From contig CAJTZX010000023.1 of the NCBI GenBank assembly GCA_910584345.1, positions 1 through 58,229 of the forward strand: 58,229 bases of DNA, read 5' to 3'. The position numbers and the translations under genes were made by a program. Source of the DNA: an uncultured Eubacterium sp. Lineage in GTDB: Bacteria; Bacillota; Clostridia; Lachnospirales; Lachnospiraceae. Below are positions 34,848 to 44,000 of the stretch, one piece after another. Position 1 is the first letter of the stretch. Each line of letters begins with the position of its first letter. The notes under the pieces are model-generated. The model saw only the letters and a program-made list of their open reading frames with translations, had not been told where the DNA came from and made no database searches.

Positions 34848-36606
34848 AAATAAGGATGACAGCAAGAAAACCGCTTTCGTGTGTTCTTTATTTCGGACAA
34901 TTAAGCTATTATACTGCATATCCAGTCGTTATTTTATAATTTCTATGATATTTACATTACTAATTGGTATTTCGTCAGCGATGTCAGTATATGCTACAAA
35001 AATATTAATAAATGCACTTCAATCGAATAATAGTAATTCTAATAGTTTTTTTATTATGCTTATTATTTATGGTCTTATTAATATAAGTATATCAGTGATA
35101 CAGAATTTACAAAATTATATTTCAGAAAAACATCGACTTTTTGTTGATAGTCAAATGGACACAATCTGTTTGGAAAAGTGCAGTCATCTGGGGTTAAAGG
35201 ATTTCGAAGATGAAAATATTTACAATGTCATAAATCGTGCAAATGAATTAGGCCGTACTAAAATATTTGAACTATATATTAATATGCTTTCCTTAATTCA
35301 GTCAATCGTCTCAATAGCTGCTATTTATACAGTAATTGCAAATATAGATAAATATTTATTCTTATTAGTATTAATTGTTCCGATAATATCTACATTTTCT
35401 AATATAAAAATAGGTAAATTGAATTATCATATGCTGAAAAAAAGAACTTTGAAAAACAGACAATTGAGTTATATTAATTACTTGCTGACAAACAATATTG
35501 CTATAAAAGAGATACTAAGTTATAGGTGTCATCATTATTTTATTGAAAAATTCAAAGCTATAAACAGAGAAATTTTAAAAGAGAGTAATCGTTTTATTAG
35601 ATTACGTACAGTAATTTCTATTGCATTAAGTTTATTTGAAGAACTTTTGAGTATTACTGTAATTCTTTGTGTGATGATAATGGCAGGAACGGGAAAATTA
35701 TTGATTGGAGATACAGTAGCTTACATAAATTCTTTGTCTTTGATAGGTGAGAGTTTAAAATCATTTATGATGGTTATTTCGACAATTTATAGTGATCGTT
35801 TATATATTGAAGATTTTTTTGTATTTATGGACCTGGAACAAGATGAACAGGATGATGGGAAAGAAGTAGAGAATATTCATGAAATAGTATTTAAAAATGT
35901 AAGCTTTTCTTATGGAACAGTGAATAAAGATGCTTTAAAAACAATATCGTTAAGGATAGATCATTCCGGACCTGTGGCAATTATCGGTGAAAATGGTTCT
36001 GGAAAAACGACTTTGATTAAACTGATAGCTGGCTTATATAAAGACTATTCTGGATACATATATATTAATGGCACAGAAATGAGAGAGATAAAACTGGAAA
36101 CTTACCAGGCAAGACTAGGCATTATATTCCAGGACTTTAATAAATATGAATTGACTATGAGGGAAAATATTGGGATTGCTGATATTGGAAAGATAGAGAA
36201 TGATGAAGAACTTTATAGTGCATTAAGAATCGTTAATATGGAACAGGTGATCGGAAAAAATTTAGATGTGCAGATGGGAAGTTGGTTTGGTGGAAATGAA
36301 CTTTCTAAAGGGCAGTGGCAACGAATTGCGATAGCCAGAACAATTATAAGAGACAGTGATGTGCTTGTTTTAGATGAACCTACATCTGCGCTTGATCCAA
36401 TTATGGAACGAGAAATATTCAGGCTTATAAAAGCTGTTTCAAAGCAAAAAATATTGATTTTTATAACGCATAGGATATCAAATTTACTGGAATTTGATCC
36501 ATATATATTTGTAATGAATAGTGGAAAAATTGTTTCACAAGGCAATCAGGAGGATTTGAAAGAAGATATTCATTTTCATAGATTATTATCAGGTAAAGAT
36601 AAATGA
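34828..36606 (+). CDS. TMD-NBD ABC exporter without peptidase domain
   Basis: A 592-residue half-transporter: about six membrane helices (about 25-320), then an ATPase with Walker A GENGSGKTTL, signature LSKGQWQR and Walker B VLVLDEPTSALD. It lacks the N-terminal C39 peptidase domain that PCAT exporters use to cut double-glycine leaders. This agrees with the precursor, which has no such motif. It probably exports the modified peptide, with the leader removed elsewhere. The start at 34828 overlaps the permease end by 20 bases. It is the last intact gene of the island. Confidence 0.85.
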   Translation: MKEKNIKNKDDSKKTAFVCSLFRTIKLLYCISSRYFIISMIFTLLIGISSAMSVYATKILINALQSNNSNSNSFFIMLIIYGLINISISVIQNLQNYISEKHRLFVDSQMDTICLEKCSHLGLKDFEDENIYNVINRANELGRTKIFELYINMLSLIQSIVSIAAIYTVIANIDKYLFLLVLIVPIISTFSNIKIGKLNYHMLKKRTLKNRQLSYINYLLTNNIAIKEILSYRCHHYFIEKFKAINREILKESNRFIRLRTVISIALSLFEELLSITVILCVMIMAGTGKLLIGDTVAYINSLSLIGESLKSFMMVISTIYSDRLYIEDFFVFMDLEQDEQDDGKEVENIHEIVFKNVSFSYGTVNKDALKTISLRIDHSGPVAIIGENGSGKTTLIKLIAGLYKDYSGYIYINGTEMREIKLETYQARLGIIFQDFNKYELTMRENIGIADIGKIENDEELYSALRIVNMEQVIGKNLDVQMGSWFGGNELSKGQWQRIAIARTIIRDSDVLVLDEPTSALDPIMEREIFRLIKAVSKQKILIFITHRISNLLEFDPYIFVMNSGKIVSQGNQEDLKEDIHFHRLLSGKDK

Positions 36607-36639
36607 AATATCTGTTAATTCTGGAGTAGTATATATAAC

Positions 36640-36959
36640 GAAAGAATGCTATTGACACCAAAAGAAAGAAATTTATCATAGAAATACCGAAAATATTTGA
36701 GATCGAATATCGCTTCTGCGAAATTCTCTGGGAACACGAGCCTGTAACAAGTGGTGAGCTTGTGCGGCTGTGCACAAAGAAAGATATGCTGCGAAAACAT
36801 ATTAACACATATACATCATATCCTCTGAAAAAATCAATATGTAAACTGTTTGCGAATAAAGAGAATATTATCAAACTTGAATACAACAGTAATTTTAATT
36901 TATACAATGCACTGATAGAACAAGCGGAAAACATGGCAGATACAAAGATAAAAAATTAA
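36640..36959 (+). pseudogene. Decayed BlaI/MecI-family repressor
   Basis: The reading frame is open but has no start codon. The N-terminal half is clear BlaI-type winged helix (IPKIFEIEYRFCEILWEHEP, then VTSGELVRLC). The recognition helix is scrambled: NTYTSYPLKKSICKLF stands where TTYTVLKKLC is expected, and the rest has lost family features. It sits directly after the peptide cluster, and no BlaR1 follows. It is a remnant unrelated in sequence register to the intact BlaI at 45270. Confidence 0.55.
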
Positions 36960-37133
36960 ATGAATAAATTTAGGGAAAGCAATGCTGAATACGATGATAT
37001 GACAAATGAGGAAATAATTCAAATATATGGACTGAACAGGGTAATGTTAAATAAATATGGTGAGTTAATCTGTGTCTTATTGGAACTTTGTGGCTGCCTC
37101 GAGATTATATATTTACCACAAGTTTTTTGTTGA
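36960..37133 (+). CDS. Short unrecognised reading frame, 57 residues
   Basis: An ATG overlapping the end of the BlaI remnant opens a 57-codon frame starting MNKFRESNAEYDDMTNEE. No ribosome site of note and no family recognised. It may be part of the same decayed region rather than a gene. Confidence 0.25.
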   Translation: MNKFRESNAEYDDMTNEEIIQIYGLNRVMLNKYGELICVLLELCGCLEIIYLPQVFC

Positions 37134-37203
37134 TAAAAGAGTTTTAATTTCATCATTATGCCCAAATCTGGCGTAAGTGTGAAAAGTTATAAGTAAAGGC
37201 AAC

Positions 37204-37470
37204 AGTTCAGATAATGTTCTGCATATTGGCCTCTCGGACGTCGGATGACAGGGAGCAGCGCTTGCTTCTTGTCATCCGAACTGAAATTACAAACGCAGTA
37301 TAAAAATGTGAACGCTTTCATAACCAGCTGAGAGAGGGCGTTTGCCTGGTCTGCCTGTAGCTTTGGAAAAATGCTTAGTAATTCTTAGCATTTTGGAACG
37401 GACACAGGCAGACCAGGCAAACGCCCTCTTTCAGCGTCCGGGAATCCATAATATGCATATTATCTGAACT
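37204..37470. repeat. 267-bp palindromic element (copy 1 of a family)
   Basis: The outer ends match as 12-bp inverted repeats (37204-37215 and 37459-37470). Inside, 25 bp at 37334-37358 pair perfectly with 37404-37428. A third stem surrounds 37238-37271. The core sequence is shared, with changes, by the copies at 57833-58085 and 58160-58229. It encodes no protein. It resembles a MITE or large BIME-type mobile palindrome; no flanking duplication was certain. Confidence 0.75.
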
Positions 37471-37515
37471 ATTACAAGTGAAGTTCCAGAAATGTAAAAA
37501 AATTCCAAGTATTAC

Positions 37516-37544
37516 TTGACAAATATCAATAAAAATGTTAATTT
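37516..37544 (+). promoter_or_regulatory. Promoter for the PTS antitermination operon
   Basis: TTGACA (37516-37521), a 17-base spacer and TAATTT (37539-37544) with a TG one base upstream (extended -10). It lies just before the RAT sequence. Confidence 0.55.
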
Positions 37545-37560
37545 TCTAATTAGATGATAT

Positions 37561-37592
37561 AGTGTGTAACTGGGAAGCAGGCATTAACTATG
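37561..37592 (+). promoter_or_regulatory. Ribonucleic antiterminator (RAT) site for a BglG/GlcT-type protein
   Basis: The sequence contains GTAACTGGGAAGCAGGCA, close to the RAT consensus of the SacY/LicT/GlcT family. Its right half overlaps the terminator stem that follows, so protein binding and termination exclude each other. The cognate protein is most likely the antiterminator encoded at 40017. Confidence 0.7.
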
Positions 37593-37635
37593 CATAAAAT
37601 CAAGGGATGTTTATGCATATAAGTGTCTGCTTTTG
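37576..37635 (+). terminator. Conditional leader terminator of the PTS gene
   Basis: AGCAGGCA (37576-37583) pairs with TG..CTGCT before 37632, and TATGCATAAA pairs with TTTATGCATA inside, giving a long interrupted stem followed by TTTT. It shares bases with the RAT. Confidence 0.65.
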
Positions 37636-37685
37636 TGCAGTTGCGTTTTCTCATACCTGTTTTCTTTGGCGCTGTAAAATTTGAA

Positions 37686-37745
37686 TAGATTTCTGTTTTG
37701 TAGATTTCTAATTCGTAGTTTTTTGACTGGTAGTTTTCTATGAAT
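37686..37745 (+). repeat. Four 15-bp T-rich tandem repeats in the PTS leader
   Basis: Four units of exactly 15 bases (37686, 37701, 37716, 37731), each starting TAG(A/T)TTT, follow the leader terminator and precede the start codon. The function is unknown. Confidence 0.55.
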
Positions 37746-37818
37746 GAAATATTTGATGAAACGAGAATAAGAAGCAGCGTTTATGCATAAAATACCCGAA
37801 AAGCAGGGAGGAATTTTT

Positions 37819-39981
37819 ATGAAAGACAAAATCTTTGGAGTATTGCAGCGTGTCGGACGTTCGTTCATGCTGCCAATCGCTATCCTGCCGGTAGCGGGTC
37901 TGTTGCTTGGCGTCGGAGGATCTTTTACGAATGAAACGATGTTAACGACTTATGGTTTGATGGGTATCATGGGGCCCGGAACGATTTTAAATGCGATTTT
38001 GCAGGTTATGAGTGCAGCCGGAGATATTGTATTTGCAAATCTTCCGATTATATTTGCAATGGGTGTTGCTATCGGTATGGCAAAGAAAGAAAAAGAAGTA
38101 GCTGCATTATCTGCTGCGATCGCTTTTTTTATCATGCATGCTTCGATTGGTGCAATGATTACGAATAGTGGTGGTCCTGAGACGATGTTAAGCGGCGCTA
38201 CCACATCTGTTGTAGGTATTACATCGCTGCAGATGGGTGTGTTTGGCGGTATTATTGTAGGGCTTGGCGTAGCTGCGCTTCACAACCGGTTTTATAAGAT
38301 TGAGCTGCCGCAGGTATTGTCATTTTTTGGCGGTACAAGATTTGTACCGATTGTCAGCGGTTTAACATATACGGCAGTTGGAATTTTAATGTTTTTCATC
38401 TGGCCGGTCATTCAGCAGGGTATTTATGCAATAGGCGGTGTGGTATTAGAGTCTGGTTATGCCGGCACATGGGTGTATGGTTTGATGGAACGTGCTTTAA
38501 TTCCGTTTGGGCTGCACCATGTATTTTACTTACCGTTTTGGCAGACAGCGCTTGGCGGTACAATGGAAGTCGGCGGCCGTTTGATTGAAGGTGCACAGAA
38601 TATTTTCTTTGCACAGTTAGCAGATCCGTCTGTAGAACATTTTGCAGTATCTGCAACCAGATTTATGTCGGGAAAATTCCCGTTAATGATCTTTGGCCTT
38701 CCGGGTGCGGCGCTTGCAATGTATAAAACAGCAAAACCGGAGAAAAAAGAAGCAGCCGCAGGTCTGTTAATGTCTGCTGCGCTGACCTCTATGTTAACAG
38801 GTATTACGGAACCGCTGGAATTTACATTCTTATTCGTAGCTCCGCTGTTATATGTAATTCACTGTGTATTTGCGGGACTGGCGTATATGCTGATGCATGT
38901 GTTTAATGTTGGTGTGGGTATGACATTTTCCGGCGGTTTAATAGATATGTTCCTGTTTGGTATTTTACAGGGAAATGCGAAAACGAATTGGATTTGGATT
39001 GTTGTAGTTGGTGTCGGATATTTTGTTGTATATTTCTTACTGTTTTCGTTCCTCATTCAGAAGATGAATCTGAAAACACCGGGACGTGATGACAATGAAG
39101 AAGTAAAACTATACCGCAGAAGTGATGTAGATGCACGTAAAAAAGGAGAATCCGGCCAGGGAGCAGCGCTTTCCGAAGAAGATGCATTATCCGAAACAAT
39201 TTGCCATGGACTTGGCGGCAAGAAAAATATATCGGATGTAGACTGTTGTGCGACAAGACTTCGCTGTACCGTACATGATTCTGCGCTTGTCAACGATGCA
39301 ATGCTCAAATCCACCGGAGCATCCGGAGTCGTGCACAAAGGAAATGGCGTACAGATTATTTATGGACCGCGAGTAACGGTTGTAAAATCTAATCTGGAAG
39401 ATTATCTGGAAACTGCACCAGATGAATTGTATCAGCCGTCAGCAGCAGATACAGATCAGGCCGCGGAGAACAAGACTGGCTCTATGGCAGAGAAAAAAGC
39501 AGAAGGAAAGCTGATCCGTTCAGAGATTATTTCAAGTCCGGTAAATGGTGTGGCTGCAGATCTATCGGAAGCGCCGGATGAGGCATTTGCAGGACGGATG
39601 ATGGGTGATGGAGCGATTGTAACACCAGAAGAACCAAAAGTAGTCGCACCGGAAGATGGAGAAGTAAGCTTTGTATTTGATACAAAACATGCGATCGGGT
39701 TTGTAACATCATCGGGTACGGAATTATTGCTGCATATGGGGATAGATACTGTAAAGCTGAATGGCAAAGGATTTGAGGTATTGGTAAAGGACGGCGATAA
39801 AGTAAAGAAAGGTGATTTGCTGATGAAGCTGGATCTTGCATATCTGGCAGAACATGCACCATCACTGGCGTCACCAGTGCTTTGTACAGAGCTGTCTGAA
39901 AACCAGAAAATACGTCTGTTAAAGAGCGGAAATATTCAGGCGGGAGAAGCGTTGTTTGCGATTGATACGTATGAAGAATAA
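37819..39981 (+). CDS. ptsG: PTS glucose-type permease, EIICBA
   Basis: Imports and phosphorylates a hexose, probably glucose. The 720-residue protein has an N-terminal EIIC membrane domain (about 1-415; MLPIAILPVAGLLLG, FGLHHVFYLPFW, ITEPLEFTFLF), an EIIB domain (about 450-530; phospho-cysteine in DCCATRLRC) and a C-terminal EIIA domain (about 565-715; phospho-histidine in LLLHMGIDTVKLNG). The ATG at 37819 follows GGGAGG. Expression appears controlled by the RAT and terminator in its 230-base leader and by the antiterminator gene 35 bases downstream. Specificity for glucose is inferred from EIIC type; N-acetylglucosamine or maltose-type substrates are possible. Confidence 0.9.
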   Translation: MKDKIFGVLQRVGRSFMLPIAILPVAGLLLGVGGSFTNETMLTTYGLMGIMGPGTILNAILQVMSAAGDIVFANLPIIFAMGVAIGMAKKEKEVAALSAAIAFFIMHASIGAMITNSGGPETMLSGATTSVVGITSLQMGVFGGIIVGLGVAALHNRFYKIELPQVLSFFGGTRFVPIVSGLTYTAVGILMFFIWPVIQQGIYAIGGVVLESGYAGTWVYGLMERALIPFGLHHVFYLPFWQTALGGTMEVGGRLIEGAQNIFFAQLADPSVEHFAVSATRFMSGKFPLMIFGLPGAALAMYKTAKPEKKEAAAGLLMSAALTSMLTGITEPLEFTFLFVAPLLYVIHCVFAGLAYMLMHVFNVGVGMTFSGGLIDMFLFGILQGNAKTNWIWIVVVGVGYFVVYFLLFSFLIQKMNLKTPGRDDNEEVKLYRRSDVDARKKGESGQGAALSEEDALSETICHGLGGKKNISDVDCCATRLRCTVHDSALVNDAMLKSTGASGVVHKGNGVQIIYGPRVTVVKSNLEDYLETAPDELYQPSAADTDQAAENKTGSMAEKKAEGKLIRSEIISSPVNGVAADLSEAPDEAFAGRMMGDGAIVTPEEPKVVAPEDGEVSFVFDTKHAIGFVTSSGTELLLHMGIDTVKLNGKGFEVLVKDGDKVKKGDLLMKLDLAYLAEHAPSLASPVLCTELSENQKIRLLKSGNIQAGEALFAIDTYEE

Positions 39982-40016
39982 AAGTCCGGCTGCGGCCGGA
40001 CTTATGGGGAGTAAGT

Positions 40017-40847
40017 ATGTTCAGAGTAAAGAAGGCATTAAACAATAATACGGTCATTGCAATTGGAGACAGGGATCACAGAGAGTATCTTCTGATCGGA
40101 AAAGGGGTCGGTTTTGGAAAGAAAGTGAGCCAGCGCATAGAGGCGCCGGAAGAATGTGCCATTTATTCTTTGTATGAGCATACAGAGCGTGGTAGTGCAA
40201 TGGAGCTTGTAAAGGGAATCGATCCGATTTTTTTGGAGATTGCAGAGCAGGTATTAAAGGAAAGCGAACGCGTATTTGGAAAGATTGATTGGAGTATTCT
40301 CTTTCCCATGGCCGATCATATCGCTTTTGCAGTCAAACGGATACGCGCCAGGGAACAGATCAGTAATCCGCTGACAGGAGATATTCGTGCACTGTTTCAT
40401 ATGGAATATCATGTGGCTGAGTGTATCCGTCCGATTCTTGCAGAAAGGCTAGACGTGCAGATCGACGAACATGAAGTTGGATATATTGCTTTGCATATTC
40501 ATTCTGCGATAGAGAACGAAAATGTAGCGTTATCCATGCAGATCGCAGGTTCAGTGAGGGAGTGTATACGCTTAGTGGAAGAAAAGACAGGAAAAGCGAT
40601 TGATGTAAACTCCTTGTCTTATAACAGGCTGATGAATCATGTCCGCTATATGGCTGCACGAGCGGCAAAGGGAGAAAAGCTGAAGCTGGATATGAACGAT
40701 TATATTTCCGAACAGTTCCCGGATGCCTTTAGACTGGCAAGTGTCGTATGCGGACACCTGGAGAAATATCTGAAAAAACAGATGGATGAAGTTGAGATCG
40801 GATATTTGGCGATGCATATCCAAAGAGTAGCGGCTGAGCTGGAATAG
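40017..40847 (+). CDS. BglG/GlcT-type transcription antiterminator with two PRDs
   Basis: A 276-residue RNA-binding regulator. The N-terminal CAT domain (about 1-55; MFRVKKALNNN, IGKGVGFGKK) binds the RAT RNA. PRD1 (about 65-170; IALHIHSA) and PRD2 (about 175-276; YLAMHIQRV) are phosphorylated by HPr or the EII. It follows the PTS gene with a small hairpin (39982-40003) between them. The expected effect is to let RNA polymerase pass the leader terminator at 37576-37635 when sugar is present. GlcT is the likely functional match, LicT the alternative. The ATG follows GGGAG. Confidence 0.88.
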   Translation: MFRVKKALNNNTVIAIGDRDHREYLLIGKGVGFGKKVSQRIEAPEECAIYSLYEHTERGSAMELVKGIDPIFLEIAEQVLKESERVFGKIDWSILFPMADHIAFAVKRIRAREQISNPLTGDIRALFHMEYHVAECIRPILAERLDVQIDEHEVGYIALHIHSAIENENVALSMQIAGSVRECIRLVEEKTGKAIDVNSLSYNRLMNHVRYMAARAAKGEKLKLDMNDYISEQFPDAFRLASVVCGHLEKYLKKQMDEVEIGYLAMHIQRVAAELE

Positions 40848-40974
40848 GGTTTTTACGTTTGAGGAGTTGCGAAGCTTGAGAAACGTAAGCTTTTATACGA
40901 AAAAAATAAAAGTAGAAGTTTTTATAAATAGGAGTTTATAGAACGAAGATATTAATATCAAACAGCGTCAAGAT

Positions 40975-41022
40975 AAAAAAACGCCGTATGGAAGGAAATA
41001 GTTTCCATACGGCGTTTTTTAT
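40975..41022. terminator. Bidirectional terminator between antiterminator and CHAT genes
   Basis: A stem of about 18 bp (40977-40994 with 41001-41018) with an A-run before and a T-run after separates the converging genes. Confidence 0.9.
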
Positions 41023-41048
41023 AATATGCTAATAACTGTCCCTAAGCA

Positions 41049-44000
41049 TTAAATCATACAGATTTTACCGATATAAATAAATCCGGCCCAATAATATGGC
41101 GTACTGTAAATACCGTATTTATATGCCTTTAAACTGTTTTTGGCCTGCTGTAGCGCTAAGTCGGCGGGCTGGCCTGCGCACATATTTTGATAAAAGTACT
41201 GCATTAAAATTGAGGTGGCCTTTTCATCTACTTCCCACAGTGAAACAATCAGATTTTCTACACCGGCTATAAAGAATGCTCTTTGCAGCCCAACGAGCCA
41301 GTTACCGCTTTCCATATAACCTAATCCTGACACACAGCACGATAATATTGCCAGCTTTGTTCCGGTTAAATCCGTACGAAGGATATCTTCACCCCATAAT
41401 ACAGAATTTGCGGTGTTGTATTGTCCATCACAAATAGAGTCGTTTAAAATCAGTCCGCAGCGATGCATAGGGTTTTGCATACTGTTGTCAGCAGACAGAA
41501 ATGCAGGTGTTTTAGGCGTTTTTTGCTGCAAATAAAATCCGTGTGTGGAAATATGTATAACAGAATAGTTTTCTGTATTCAGTTTATCAAGCAGTGTGTA
41601 TTTTTCAAATGGCAGTGCATCGCCGTTTCCATCGCCGTAAAAAATATGAGTCTTATATCCGGCCTGCTGCAGAGCAGATGTTACGACGCTGCATTCTTGC
41701 TCGCAGTCATATAACGGCGATAGGCCGAATGCATTTTTGCTTGTTACAACCGGATTTGTGCAAATTGCCGCAGGACCGGAGGATGGTGCGCTTTTTGCAA
41801 AAATATAGTCAGGGAACGGAGCATATAATATCCTGCAGTCAGTCCCAAAGAGGAGGTCAAAAGGAACGGTTGTAACTTCGCCTTCAGGACAGATGATAAA
41901 GTTTTTAGCTGTTTTCATCAATGGTTCCCGTCGGATCAAAGGCTCGACTAAAAGACGGTAAAGTTCTTCTTCCAGATCATAAGTAGGTGCATCATTTGTA
42001 ACTGCTTTTCGAAAACGGGCAATGCTTTCTGCTATCTGGTTTGCTTTTGACAGTTTTACAAATTGCTTTTTTTCCAGTGCTTTTGGCTGCCAGATAACAG
42101 CGAATGGACAGTTCGGAGAGTTTTCGTCAAAACTGTTTGGTGGAAAGTAATAGTCTATGATCCAAAAATCCATATATTCTTTCGGAATACTGGGTTTGTC
42201 ATCCATTGTTGAAAGGTGTTCCTGCATAGGATTTTTTTCATTCCAATAGAGCTGGGCATTTTTTTCTAAGAGCAGCTCATGGGTCTGTTTTGTATCTGTT
42301 TGCTGCAGATATTTTGATAAATATTGGAGGTTTCTTAACTGCAGCTGTATTTTCCGGTAGTTATGGCCGTTATCCGCGGGAAAAGATGGATGGATCAGCT
42401 GCAGCAGATAATAATCGCCTATTTTATAGTATGTAAACAGATTCATAAACTGTATTTGGTTGAGGATATCTTCATCCGAACAGTTTATAAAGAAAAACAG
42501 CAGATTGTATACATATTTCATATGATCTTTGTGCCTTAAAATAGCTTCCGTATTCTTAGAAAGTATGGCCTGTTCCATTGCTACGCTGTAAGCAACAACT
42601 GCTTTGCAGGCATAATCATAAGCATCCTCCCAGTTGTTTACCGTTATGCAGCGGGGAATCAGCCGCCTGTAAGCAGATAATTTTAAATATCCGCCGGGAA
42701 TGTCTGTATTCTCTAAAAGCAGTTTAATCTCATCCATATGCTTTTTCTCCGGTATTTTTTGTGTACAGATGATTTCCAGCAATATTGCCAAATATAACTC
42801 GTTTTTTTCCAATTTCATAGGGCGTATAATTTCTAATGCGTTCTGATATTGTTGTTCAGCTTGCTGTGGATGTGCAGATTGCAGAATAGATCCTTTTAAA
42901 TAATAACAGTTAAATAAGAGCAGCCTTGTGTGACCGGCTTTGGCAATGGCTTTATCAATGAGCTGTATGCTTTCTTCCAGGTTTCCATTTTGGTACTGTA
43001 TGTTAGCATAGATTAAATACAGTTCGATCTGCAGCTGTATGTTATTAGTTTCAGTATTTTTGGAAATCAGGTCTGCTGCGGAGTCTGCGTAAAATTGAGT
43101 TCTGTCATATAGATTTTGGCTTAGATAAAGCCATGCAAGATTCACAAGAACTATAATTTCGTCTTTTAGATAACATCCTTTTGGTGTGGCATTTTTGCAT
43201 ATATTTAAAGCTTTAAATAAATAAATTTCTGCATTGTCTAATTGCATCTGGCGCATATAGATGGCGCCAAGATTTATGAAAACAGGCAAATATAAATGTT
43301 GAGACTGCTCGGGATCTAATTCCAGTCCGTCAATGAGAGCAATACAAGTTTCGGATTTTTTACGTGCTTCATTGTAGCGTGTGCCATTTAATAGGGCAAA
43401 AGAATAGCTTATCCAATAATTGATTTCCCAGAGAATATTCTTGCGGTTTTCTTTTTCATACGCCTGATATGCAAGTTGAAAATTTTGAATAGCTAAATCT
43501 GTTTGTCCTAAGTCATCATATGCTTCTGCACACAACTGATAGGATGATTTCCTAACCGCATAAATCTGCCCAGGGTTTTTATCGTTGAATTCGAAGTGAG
43601 GAGCAGCCATGAGGTTTTGATCCGGTGGTCCTGGAGCTAATAGGTCAGGATGTTTAAATAAATTATCTGCTAAGTCTAACAGCATTGGAAAATGAGTGGT
43701 TTGGTTTAGACTGGAATCAATGAATTCCAGATCTTTTTTGTTTTCAGAGATCCCTTCATTAATGGTGTATTGATAATATTTGTAATAATAATTCATGTCA
43801 GATGGAACTTGCTCAAGTACTTGTAGGATTTTGGCGGCTTCTTTCAGAGTTTGTTCTGCTTTTTTTATTTGATGCAGCTTTAGATACATTTCAATAAGAA
43901 TATAAAGTGTCGTAATGATATGCAGATCGCTACGTTCTGTCATCATATATTGTATTTTGACATAATGGATAAGATATTTTTCCTGTTCATCATATTTCAG

